The notes under the pieces: model-generated
Seen by the model: only the letters and a program-made list of their open reading frames with translations
Databases searched by the model: none
Told to the model about the DNA's origin: nothing
Source: Stenomitos frigidus ULC18
GTDB lineage: Bacteria > Cyanobacteriota > Cyanobacteriia > Leptolyngbyales > Leptolyngbyaceae
DNA length: 64,000 nt
Reading direction: 5' to 3'
Assembly (NCBI RefSeq): GCF_003003795.1
Contig: NZ_PVWK01000062.1
Span: forward strand, 49,039-113,038
Translations under genes and position numbers: made by a program
Shown: positions 27,408-34,895 of the stretch, piece after piece
Layout: every line of letters begins with the position of its first letter
How positions within the stretch are numbered: the first letter of the stretch is position 1

Positions 27408-30062
27408 ATGGAAACTGATGCCTTAGGTCAGGTAATTACGTTCTATTCTTATAAGGGTGGTACAGGGCGTTCAATGGCTTTGGCTAATGTCGCGTGCATT
27501 CTTGCGCAGCAGCAAGCTGAAATCAAAGGTAAAGGGGTGCTGATGGTCGATTGGGACTTGGAAGCTCCAGGACTTCATCGCTACTTTCATAGTAAGTTTA
27601 GCAATCACTTCTCTTCCCGCATTGATCGCCATCCTTCTTCTCTCGATGAGCATCCAGGATTGATCGACTTATTTCGAGATTTGGATGCATTAGCTAGTGA
27701 ACGTAATCACGAGGATGCTAAAGATGCCGAAGAAATGGCAATCTCTCTTCTTGAGGGAATCGATCTTAGTAAGTTCATTCTGGAGACTGACATCCCATTC
27801 CTTCATTTATTGAAAGCTGGTCGGTTTGATGAAGATTACTCTCTCAAGGTTAATTCCTTTCACTGGATAGATTTCTACCATCGTTCTCCACTTTTAATTC
27901 GCGTTTTCGCTGATCGACTAGCGGAGCAGTATCAATACGTTCTTATTGACTCTCGTACTGGGGTAACTGATACAAGCGGAATTTGTACGATGCTAATGCC
28001 TCAAAAGCTTGTTGTCGTATTTACTCCCAATCGTCAGAGTCTCACAGGGGTCTTAGAACTAGCACAACGAGCAACAAAATACCGTAAGCAGTCCGATGAC
28101 CTGCGTCCGCTCGTTGTGTTTCCTTTACCATCACGTATTGAAGCCGCTGAGCCTACTTTGCGTGAACACTGGCGATTTGGAAATTCTGAGCAACATATTA
28201 GTGGCTATCAATTGCAATTTGAAGATCTTTTCAAGGAGGTATATGCACTTACTGAATGTAATCTCACCGCATACTTTGATGAAATTCAAGTTCAACATGT
28301 ATCTCGTTATGCTTATGGTGAGGAAGTTGCTGCACTAATTGAGCGAAGTAGCGATAGGCTATCTCTTACACGAAGCTATAAAAGTTTTACTGAACGACTG
28401 GTTAATCTTGCTGATCCTTGGGATCAAGGCTTACCTGATCCTTGGGAGGAAAGAAATCAACGGCATGAATTCACTGAACAAGCCTTAGTCGTTAATTCCT
28501 CCCAAGGGTTGCGGATCGAATCCGAAAGGATTCGAGAACGACGGATCTTTATTAGCTTTAAGCATGGGGTAGAGCCGGATGAACCGATCGCGCTGCAAAT
28601 TTTTCAGGCGCTAAGCCGGCACCATCAGGTGTTTATTGACCAGATGATGACGGTGGGTACCCCGTGGGCAGAGCGAATTGAAGCAGAGATCCGGCAGTCA
28701 GACTTTTTGATTTCGTTGCTTTCGGCGCAGTCGGTACACAGCGAAATGGTGCTGGGCGAGATTGAGATGGCACATCATCTGGCAGAGGAGCAAGCAGGCA
28801 AGCCCATCATTTTACCGATTCGGCTGAACTACCGGGAGCCTTTTGCGTATCCGCTGAGTGCTTACCTGAACGGCATTAACTGGGCGTTTTGGGAAAATGC
28901 CGCCGATACATCTCGGCTCTTGCAGGAATTGATACAAGCGATCGCAGGCAACACCCTCTCGCTGGATACAGACGCATCGAAAGCGAACCTGATTCAAACT
29001 GCCTCACCGATTACCATTCCGCCACCGCTGCCCGCTGCTCAGTTGACGCCCCTGGAAATGCCCGAAGGGACGATGGACACGGAGTCGCGGTTTTATGTGG
29101 AGCGTCCGAACGATACGATCGCCCTCAGCACGATTCAGCAGACGGGGAAAGGCGTAACTATCACCATCAAAGGTCCCCGGCAGATGGGTAAAAGTTCACT
29201 GCTAGTACGGACGATCGACGCTGCCGTCACTGTCGGAAAGCGAGTTGCCTTCCTGGACTTTCAACTCTTCGACAAAACCGCGTTGACCAATCCAGAGCCG
29301 TTCTTTCGTCAGTTTTGCGCCTGGTTGACGGATGAGCTAGAGATGGACAGCCAGGTGGATGCCTATTGGGCGATGCCACTGGGCAACAGTCAGCGCTGTA
29401 CGCGTTACATGCAGCGGTATTTGCTGAAGGAGCTGGGCAGTCCGCTGGTGCTGGCAATGGATGAGTTGGAGTCCGTCTTTGATACGAACTTCCGCTCGGA
29501 CTTTTTTAGTATGCTGCGAAGCTGGCACAATAGCCGCGCCACATCGCCCATCTGGCGGCAGCTTGACCTGGCGCTGGTGACCTCAACCGAACCCTACCAG
29601 TTGATTGAAAACCTGAACCAGTCGCCGTTTAATGTGGGGCTGGTGATTGACCTGACGGATTTTACTTTTGATCAAATGGCAGACCTTAACCAGCGTCACG
29701 GCTCTCCCTTGAATGCGGAGCAGGAGCAACAACTCATGTGCCTCCTGCATGGGCATCCCTATCTGGTGCGACGAGCGCTGTATCTAACGGCAAGCCAACA
29801 GATTACGGTGGCGGAGTTGTTTGGGCAGGCGATCGATGATCGGGGACCGTTTGGCGATCACCTCCGCTACCACCTGTTTCGGATGCACGACAAGAAGGCA
29901 TTGGTGCAAGGCTTTATGCAGGTGATCAAGAACAATGTCTGTCAAGATGAGCAGGTCTTCTTTCGTCTGCGAGGGGCAGGTCTAGTGCGGCGGGAGGGGC
30001 AAACGGTGTTGCCTCGCTGCCAGCTCTACGCAGACTATTTTCGGGAGCATTTGAGGGAATAA
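27408..30062 (+). CDS. KGG-type P-loop ATPase - TIR - AAA_35 fusion protein
   Basis: 884 residues with three modules. (1) About 1-330: ParA/MinD-like P-loop domain with SYKGGTGRSMALANVA (deviant Walker A with Arg in place of Thr), MVDWDLEAPGLHRY, and the family motif LIDSRTGVTDTSG. (2) About 376-520: a TIR-like domain, RRIFISFKHGVEPDEPIALQ through SEMVLGEIEMAHHL. (3) About 545-884: an AAA_35-type ATPase with GPRQMGKSSLL (Walker A) and LVLAMDELESVFD (Walker B), ending in a winged-helix-like region. No TM segment. Base composition is AT-rich to about 28520 and GC-richer after, with the change falling just before the TIR. Modules 2-3 are therefore probably older residents and module 1 an acquisition. 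Likely role: an NTP-driven switch controlling TIR activity in stress or phage response (inference). Confidence 0.87.
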   Translation: METDALGQVITFYSYKGGTGRSMALANVACILAQQQAEIKGKGVLMVDWDLEAPGLHRYFHSKFSNHFSSRIDRHPSSLDEHPGLIDLFRDLDALASERNHEDAKDAEEMAISLLEGIDLSKFILETDIPFLHLLKAGRFDEDYSLKVNSFHWIDFYHRSPLLIRVFADRLAEQYQYVLIDSRTGVTDTSGICTMLMPQKLVVVFTPNRQSLTGVLELAQRATKYRKQSDDLRPLVVFPLPSRIEAAEPTLREHWRFGNSEQHISGYQLQFEDLFKEVYALTECNLTAYFDEIQVQHVSRYAYGEEVAALIERSSDRLSLTRSYKSFTERLVNLADPWDQGLPDPWEERNQRHEFTEQALVVNSSQGLRIESERIRERRIFISFKHGVEPDEPIALQIFQALSRHHQVFIDQMMTVGTPWAERIEAEIRQSDFLISLLSAQSVHSEMVLGEIEMAHHLAEEQAGKPIILPIRLNYREPFAYPLSAYLNGINWAFWENAADTSRLLQELIQAIAGNTLSLDTDASKANLIQTASPITIPPPLPAAQLTPLEMPEGTMDTESRFYVERPNDTIALSTIQQTGKGVTITIKGPRQMGKSSLLVRTIDAAVTVGKRVAFLDFQLFDKTALTNPEPFFRQFCAWLTDELEMDSQVDAYWAMPLGNSQRCTRYMQRYLLKELGSPLVLAMDELESVFDTNFRSDFFSMLRSWHNSRATSPIWRQLDLALVTSTEPYQLIENLNQSPFNVGLVIDLTDFTFDQMADLNQRHGSPLNAEQEQQLMCLLHGHPYLVRRALYLTASQQITVAELFGQAIDDRGPFGDHLRYHLFRMHDKKALVQGFMQVIKNNVCQDEQVFFRLRGAGLVRREGQTVLPRCQLYADYFREHLRE

Positions 30063-30500
30063 GGGAAGACAGAGTAGTAAGGAGTCAGAAGTTAAATTGA
30101 CTGGTTTTAGAATACATGAGGTTTCTAGCTGTAACCTGGATATTTCAGCGGCAAAAACTCGTGGCCGGGTTCCTGGCATCAAAGACTCGTGAACGAGAGT
30201 AAAAGACTCTTCATTGAATCTTGGAGGCTCGTCGGTGAGGCTCCAAGATTCACGCACGAGGATCAAAAACTCTTTAGTGAGTGATAGAGATTCATTCACG
30301 AAGTTCAAAGACTCATTTAAGAGTATTAAAGACTCGCCGGTGAAGTTCAAGGACTCGTCGGTGAATGTTGGGGACTCGCCGATGAGGCTCAAAAGCTCAT
30401 TCACGAGGCTCAAAGTCTCGCCGATGAGTCTCCCACAGACATTCATCAAGATTGTAGTAACGCACATGGATGTCCTGCGTGTGAAGGAGGGGAAGGCTGG
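30063..30500. other. Spacer between the two AAA_35 genes
   Basis: Apart from the 21-bp repeat block (30184-30435) it holds a short AAGGAGTCAGAAGT scrap at 30079-30092, and AAGGAGG at 30484-30490 just before the next ATG. No terminator is evident after the fusion gene. Confidence 0.5.
30184..30435. repeat. Twelve-copy imperfect 21-bp tandem repeat
   Basis: The consensus is close to GACTCGCCGGTGAGGCTCAA plus A. Units start every 21 bases from 30184 to 30415. Both strands are open through the block. The + strand gives DSFTKFK/DSPVKFK-type heptapeptides (frame 30214-30504, overlapping the next gene's ATG by 4 bp). The minus strand gives ESLNFVN/ESLSLTK-type heptapeptides. Variation is spread over all positions but the 21-bp period is exact, which suggests selection for a heptapeptide or for DNA phasing. 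Confidence 0.88.
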
Positions 30501-31814
30501 ATGAGTGGAGCAACCATCTACACCGTTGGCGGCACTGTGCAGGCAGGTGGCGGGGTGTATTTGCCCCGTCGCGCCGATGAGGAGCTGTGGGGGTTGTGTC
30601 GATCGTCCACCTTCGCCTATGTCCTCACGCCCCGCCAGATGGGGAAGTCGAGCCTGATGGTGCAGACGGCAGAAACGCTGGCAGACGAGGGCATTCGCTC
30701 TGCCATTGTGGATCTGCAAGACCTGGGCGCACAGGTAACCGCAGAGCAGTGGTACTTCGGCTTTCTGGTGAAGCTGGAAGACCAACTGATGCTGGACACC
30801 GATGTGGTGAGCTGGTGGCGCGATCGCGAACACCTCGGCGTGTCCCAACGGTTAACCCAGTTCTTTGAGTCGGTGCTGCTGACCGAGATCCCGGAACCGA
30901 TCGTGATCTTTGTGGATGAGATCGATACCACCCTCAGCCTCGACTTCACCGACGATTTTTTCACCGCCATCCGGTATCTCTACCTCGCCCGTGCCCATAA
31001 ACCCGTCTTTCAGCGACTCTCGTTTGTGCTGGTGGGCGTTGCCACTCCCGGCGACCTCATCCACGACCCCAAACGCACGCCGTTTAACATTGGGCAGCGG
31101 GTAGACCTGACCGATTTCACCCAGACAGAAGCGCTGCCCCTGGCGGCTGGCTTTGGGCTACCCGCCGACCAGGCAACCCAGGTGCTGGGCTGGGTGATGC
31201 AGTGGACGGGCGGACACCCCTACCTGACGCAACGCCTGTGCCGTGCGCTGGTGGATGCGGGGCAGTTGTACTGGACGAAGGAGGCGGTCGATCGCACCGT
31301 CAGCAGCACGTTCCTGGGCGCAATGTGTGAGCAGGACAGCAACATGCAGTTTGTGCGCGACATGCTGACGAAACGGGCAGATGATGTGTACGGCGTGTTG
31401 ACCACTTACCGCGAGGTGTGGCGTGGGCGACAGCCTGTGTTGGATGAGGAGCAATCGCTGACGAAGTCGCACCTGAAGCTGTCGGGGGTGGTAAAGCGAT
31501 CTGATGGGGCGCTGACGGTGCGGAACCCCATCTATCGCGAGGTGTTTGATGACCAGTGGGTGAAAAGCCATCTGCCCGTCAACTGGATGCAGCGGATTCA
31601 ACGCGCTCGCGGTGTAGCATTGATGTCTATGCTGCTGGTTCTGATCTCTGTACCGTTGGCAGTTCTCGCTTGGGAGCGCACATCATACGCAGAAAAATTG
31701 CATAGAGAAACAGAAAGGCAGCGACAGATTATTGAACGCTTTTGCCATGTGCTTATGTATGGAGGCAAGAAAACACAGCAGCAATTTCCTTATGAAGAAT
31801 GCAACAAACAGTAG
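30501..31814 (+). CDS. AAA_35-type ATPase with C-terminal TM, truncated relative to WD40 relatives
   Basis: 437 residues. The N-terminal YTVGGTVQAGGGVYLPRRAD precedes an AAA_35 ATPase with TPRQMGKSSLMVQ (Walker A), IVIFVDEIDTTLS (Walker B) and GGHPYLTQRLCRAL. A winged-helix-like part (LKLSGVVKRSDGALTVRNPI) and one TM segment (MSMLLVLISVPLAVLAW) follow. Related cyanobacterial proteins continue with WD40 repeats on the far side of the TM. Here the frame ends about 50 residues after the TM, and the typical C-terminal end of such WD40 proteins is found just downstream in another frame. The start is ATG 30501 with AAGGAGG 10 bases upstream. Probably a STAND-like signalling ATPase. Confidence 0.85.
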   Translation: MSGATIYTVGGTVQAGGGVYLPRRADEELWGLCRSSTFAYVLTPRQMGKSSLMVQTAETLADEGIRSAIVDLQDLGAQVTAEQWYFGFLVKLEDQLMLDTDVVSWWRDREHLGVSQRLTQFFESVLLTEIPEPIVIFVDEIDTTLSLDFTDDFFTAIRYLYLARAHKPVFQRLSFVLVGVATPGDLIHDPKRTPFNIGQRVDLTDFTQTEALPLAAGFGLPADQATQVLGWVMQWTGGHPYLTQRLCRALVDAGQLYWTKEAVDRTVSSTFLGAMCEQDSNMQFVRDMLTKRADDVYGVLTTYREVWRGRQPVLDEEQSLTKSHLKLSGVVKRSDGALTVRNPIYREVFDDQWVKSHLPVNWMQRIQRARGVALMSMLLVLISVPLAVLAWERTSYAEKLHRETERQRQIIERFCHVLMYGGKKTQQQFPYEECNKQ

Positions 31815-31960
31815 ACGTGAACATGGTCTAGCTTTATGTGACTTAATGGCACGCAGCTACGATTGGCTCCATGACTACCTCACCACCAACTCCAACGTCA
31901 GCGAGTCCGATCGTCAGCTCTGCAAAGGCGTTGGGCGCGTCCGTAAAGTCTCTGCCGTGC
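31815..31960 (+). pseudogene. C-terminal remnant of a WD40-repeat protein
   Basis: In the frame of 31732-32025, the stretch LMARSYDWLHDYLTTNSNVS then ESDRQLCKGVG matches the very end of cyanobacterial ATPase-TM-WD40 proteins (LxxRGCxWLxDYLxxNPxVSxSDRxLC). No WD40 repeats are present between the TM of the preceding ORF and this tail. It is therefore what remains after the repeat region was deleted. Confidence 0.6.
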
Positions 31961-32218
31961 CGGAGCGAGAGGGTGGGTGGGGTGAGTGGGTGGTGCGGGA
32001 GTGGAGGAAGCTGGTTGGGGGGTAGAGTGTGGGGTGTGGGGTGTAGGGTGCGAGAAACCGGGTTTCTGGTCACAACCTTAGGCGTACGACAGAGCCTTGA
32101 AAAGCAACCCGGTTTCTGGGAGGTTTCTGTTAGCAGTCAGCAGTCAAAAAAGCTGATGGCTGATAGCTAATCCGATCAACATGCTTTAAGATTTGAAGGC
32201 AATTTTGGGTAGAATGCT
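31961..32218. other. Repeat-rich intergenic region
   Basis: It contains GTGGGGTGTGGGGTGTAGGG units (32029-32050), the paired palindrome repeat at 32052-32120, and a short heptamer run (TTAGCAGTCAGCAGTC) near 32130. No gene is supported. Confidence 0.55.
32052..32120. repeat. Paired AGAAACC-GGTTTCT repeat, copy B
   Basis: It begins GAGAAACCGGGTTTCTGGTC, continues with CACAACCTT and GGCGTACG, and ends ACCCGGTTTCTGGG. Copy C at 32735-32803 is a direct repeat with only a few substitutions. Together they bracket the two-gene unit 32219-32732. Confidence 0.85.
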
Positions 32219-32545
32219 TTGTCAGACATTATTGCTGTCATTCGCAATGAGCAGGGCATTGGAATGTCTTCAATAGACGGAGAACTGATCGTTGTTTTGC
32301 TGGCTATGGAGGGCATCGTTATTGACCAGCAACCTGTGATGATGCGATCGGGGATTGCGATTTTTGGGAATTTGCCCTTGGGTTCCTATACTGTTTTGGC
32401 AAGACATGCTTCGCTCAGTCCGACAGAATCGCGTCAGGATCTTGTCTTGCAGAACAATGTGATGCTTGGGGTAAAATTTGTTTACGCTGAGTCTGAGCGA
32501 CGGTTGCTCAGGATTGAGTTACAGGAGGAACGTCTGGATGCCTGA
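32219..32545 (+). CDS. Hypothetical beta-rich protein (108 aa), first gene of a pair
   Basis: TTG start (MSDIIAVIRNEQGIGMSS); no better codon exists. Alternating hydrophobics (GELIVVLLAMEGIVID, SGIAIFGNLPLGSYTVLARH) suggest a small beta-sandwich, similar in feel to carboxypeptidase regulatory-like domains (LPLGSYTV turn). There is no signal peptide. It overlaps the next gene by 8 bp, so the two are translationally coupled. The family is not recognised with confidence. Confidence 0.6.
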   Translation: MSDIIAVIRNEQGIGMSSIDGELIVVLLAMEGIVIDQQPVMMRSGIAIFGNLPLGSYTVLARHASLSPTESRQDLVLQNNVMLGVKFVYAESERRLLRIELQEERLDA

Positions 32546-32732
32546 AACGAAACGCTATGCCATTGATCCCGATTCCCTAAAGGGATGTCGCATTCGGGTG
32601 TCGTTCCATTTCAAAGAGCTACAACGAGAGACGAATCCGATCGTTCGAGCCAATATTGCTCAATACCTGGCAGAAGCTACAGCAACTCTGGCTCTGCTAG
32701 AGGCTGAGGAAGCACGTAAGATTGCGCTGTAG
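32538..32732 (+). CDS. Small hypothetical protein (64 aa), second gene of a pair
   Basis: The start ATG 32538 is chosen because ACAGGAGGAACG lies just upstream; a longer open frame to 32478 lacks such a site. MPETKRYAIDPDSLKGCRIR and HFKELQRETNPIVRANIAQY, then a terminal Ala/Glu helix (LALLEAEEARKIA), suggest a small mixed alpha/beta protein. It is coupled to the preceding gene. No family is recognised. Confidence 0.65.
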   Translation: MPETKRYAIDPDSLKGCRIRVSFHFKELQRETNPIVRANIAQYLAEATATLALLEAEEARKIAL

Positions 32733-32734
32733 TC

Positions 32735-32803
32735 GAGAAACCGGGTTTCTGGTCACAACCTTGGGCGTACAGCAGAGACTTGAAAAGAAACCCGGTTTCT
32801 GGG
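32735..32803. repeat. Paired AGAAACC-GGTTTCT repeat, copy C
   Basis: A direct repeat of 32052-32120 located immediately after the stop of the 64-residue protein. It has the same spacer sequence with few changes (TTGGGCGTACAGC against TTAGGCGTACGAC). Confidence 0.85.
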
Positions 32804-32901
32804 ACATGTGTTAAATAAAATCTACCTTTCATCACATTTCGCTCAGCCGATCGAAAAAAGACGTTTAATAAAGGTATTGCAACCTCTCTGTCTTTCGAGC
32901 C

Positions 32902-33108
32902 ATGACTATTGCGATCGCCCTTATTATCTGTGGAGTGCTGACTCAAGTCGTGGTGCTGCGAACCTCACTGGTTCAGCGTCCTCTCTTCACCAGAATGTGT
33001 CGTACCTGCGGCTACCAGATCCCGCCCATGGAACGCCCACCCGCCTTCCACGACTGCCCCGAATGCGAGAAACTTTTCAGCCTTAGTGACCGGCTGGTCC
33101 AGCGCTAG
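32902..33108 (+). CDS. Small membrane-anchored zinc-ribbon protein (68 aa)
   Basis: One N-terminal TM segment (MTIAIALIICGVLTQVVVL) is followed by a short linker and a Cys4 zinc-ribbon: CRTCGY, then 17 residues, then DCPECEKLF. Such small TM plus zinc-ribbon proteins are widespread but uncharacterised. The 3' end overlaps the convergent MFS gene by 26 bp. It is plausible as a real gene because both Cys pairs and the TM are well formed. Confidence 0.65.
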   Translation: MTIAIALIICGVLTQVVVLRTSLVQRPLFTRMCRTCGYQIPPMERPPAFHDCPECEKLFSLSDRLVQR

Positions 33109-34687
33109 GCTTGGCTTTTTTGAGAAAGAACACCAGCACCGCGCTCCCCACCAGCGCACAGCCCATAAAGAAAAAGCAATCGTTGAACGCCATCACATTG
33201 GCTTCACGACGAACGATGCTGGCAATCCGCGCGATCGCCTGATTTTGTGCCGTCACGGCATCCGCGCCATTCGTCGTGAAAAACTGCGTGAGCTGATCAA
33301 TGCGATCGCGCGTAATGGGATTTGACAGCGACACCGAATCCACCAGTCGATTGGAATGAAAGCGTTCTCGTTGGGATTGAATCGTTCCGAGGATAGCGAT
33401 CCCCACCGAACCGCCCAGGTTGCGCGACATATTGTAAAGTGCCGATGCAGAGCCAATCTGTTTTGGTTCAATGCCCGCCGTTGAAATACTCGACAGCGGC
33501 GTAATCACCAGCGGTTGCCCCAGCGCCCGCACAATCTGCGCCGGGATCAACTGGTCAATCCCCGTATCGTGCGTCATGTGGGAATTCATAAAGCAACTGG
33601 TGCCAAACAAGCCCATCCCGATCGCCACCAACAGCCGGAGATCAACCCACTTCATCAGCAGGGGCACAAACGGCGTAATAAACAACTGTGGAATGCCCGA
33701 CCACATGATGGTTTCCCCGATCTTCATCGCGTTGTAGCCCTGCACCTGCGCCAGATACAGCGGCAAGATAAACGTCGAGCCATACAAGCCCAAGCCCAAC
33801 GCCAACGTCACGATGATCGACAAGCCAAAGTTTCGTCGCCACAGCAGGCGCAGATTGAGCAACGGCTGCTTACGGATGAGCTGAATGATGACAAACGCGG
33901 GAAGCGCGATCGCCGCAATGATCGCTGCACGTTGAATCTCTACCGAGCCGAACCAATCTTTGCGGTTCCCCTCATCCGCAAAAAACTCAAAGGAGGCAAA
34001 CCCGATCGCCATCGTTGCAATCCCCCACCAGTCGCCATTCCGCAACAGGTTAAGCTGCATCCGTGTGCGGGGCAAGCCGTACCAAACGCCCGCAATCAAC
34101 AGTAGCCCAGGAATGACATTGAGGTAGAAGATATACTGCCAGCCGTAGTTATCCGTCAGCCAACCGCCGACTGTAGGGCCGATCGACGGTGCAAAGGTCG
34201 CGGTAATCGAGAACATCGCCAGACCGATCGGCTGCTTCGACTTCGGCAGCGTCATCAAAATGACCGTAAATGCCATCGGGATCAGCACACCGCCTGTAAA
34301 GCCCTGTCCCGCCCGAAACGCGATCATCATGCCCAGGTTGGCGGAGAACGCACAGGCAATGGAAAACATGAGAAAGAGAACGGCATTCACCAGCAGATAG
34401 CGCCGTACCGAAAACACCTGCGACAGCCAGCCCGTCATCGGGATCACCACAATTTCAGCCACCAGGTAGCCTGTCGAAATCCACGAACCCTCATCGATCG
34501 TCGCGCTCAAGGCACCCGTAATGTCATTCAACGACGCATTTGTCACCTGGATATCCAACACTGCCATGAACGCGCCCAAAAGCGTTGCCATCACGCCAAT
34601 CCATTCCCGCACAGACACCTGACGCTCATCGGAGCCTTGGGCAGCATTTGGCAGTTGAGGGGGGCGATCGGTGCGAGTGCTGGTCAT
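33083..34687 (-). CDS. DHA2-family MFS efflux permease (EmrB/QacA type)
   Basis: 534 residues with 14 predicted TM segments. Typical motifs are LDIQVTNASLNDITGALSAT (TM1, motif D1), YLVAEIVVIPMTGWLSQVFS (motif A region), GQGFTGGVLIPMAFTVIL and FAPSIGPTVGGWLTDNYGWQ (motif C). The family exports drugs or lipophilic compounds by proton antiport, together with an HlyD-type adaptor. The adaptor gene lies 208 bp upstream on the same strand, so this is an EmrAB-like pair; an outer membrane TolC would be supplied from elsewhere. Confidence 0.93.
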   Translation of the reverse strand: MTSTRTDRPPQLPNAAQGSDERQVSVREWIGVMATLLGAFMAVLDIQVTNASLNDITGALSATIDEGSWISTGYLVAEIVVIPMTGWLSQVFSVRRYLLVNAVLFLMFSIACAFSANLGMMIAFRAGQGFTGGVLIPMAFTVILMTLPKSKQPIGLAMFSITATFAPSIGPTVGGWLTDNYGWQYIFYLNVIPGLLLIAGVWYGLPRTRMQLNLLRNGDWWGIATMAIGFASFEFFADEGNRKDWFGSVEIQRAAIIAAIALPAFVIIQLIRKQPLLNLRLLWRRNFGLSIIVTLALGLGLYGSTFILPLYLAQVQGYNAMKIGETIMWSGIPQLFITPFVPLLMKWVDLRLLVAIGMGLFGTSCFMNSHMTHDTGIDQLIPAQIVRALGQPLVITPLSSISTAGIEPKQIGSASALYNMSRNLGGSVGIAILGTIQSQRERFHSNRLVDSVSLSNPITRDRIDQLTQFFTTNGADAVTAQNQAIARIASIVRREANVMAFNDCFFFMGCALVGSAVLVFFLKKAKPSAGPAGH

Positions 34688-34776
34688 TGAGTGAGTGTTT
34701 AGCGGTTGGTTGTTGTTGGTTAGAAAAAGGCATTGGGCAGCGCGTCAGCTTGAAACCTTCACCTCTTGCCACACCC

Positions 34777-34827
34777 GCCCCGAATTGAAATTCAGGGCTA
34801 ATAGTACGAAGTCCATTGAAATGGACT
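34777..34827. repeat. Double-hairpin REP-like element
   Basis: Hairpin 1 is GCCCCGAATT...AATTCAGGGC (34777-34798, one mismatch). Hairpin 2 is AGTCCATT-GA-AATGGACT (34810-34827, perfect). It lies between the efflux adaptor and permease genes. A TTCTGACTTCTGACTCC run follows at 34872-34892. Confidence 0.65.
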
Positions 34828-34895
34828 GAAGCGTGGCTCAGAATTGTAGTATCTACATTTGTACGCTACTGACTTCTGACTTCTGACTCCTTTCC

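Noticed and set aside
29982..30848. 288-codon minus-strand ORF with ESLNFVN-type repeats
   Set aside because: It lies antisense to two well-supported ATPase genes at both ends; only the 21-bp repeat part looks regular, so it is treated as a consequence of the repeat and not as a gene.
33515..34105. 196-codon plus-strand ORF
   Set aside because: Fully antisense to the MFS permease gene; the translation is Arg/Gln/His-rich noise typical of a shadow frame.
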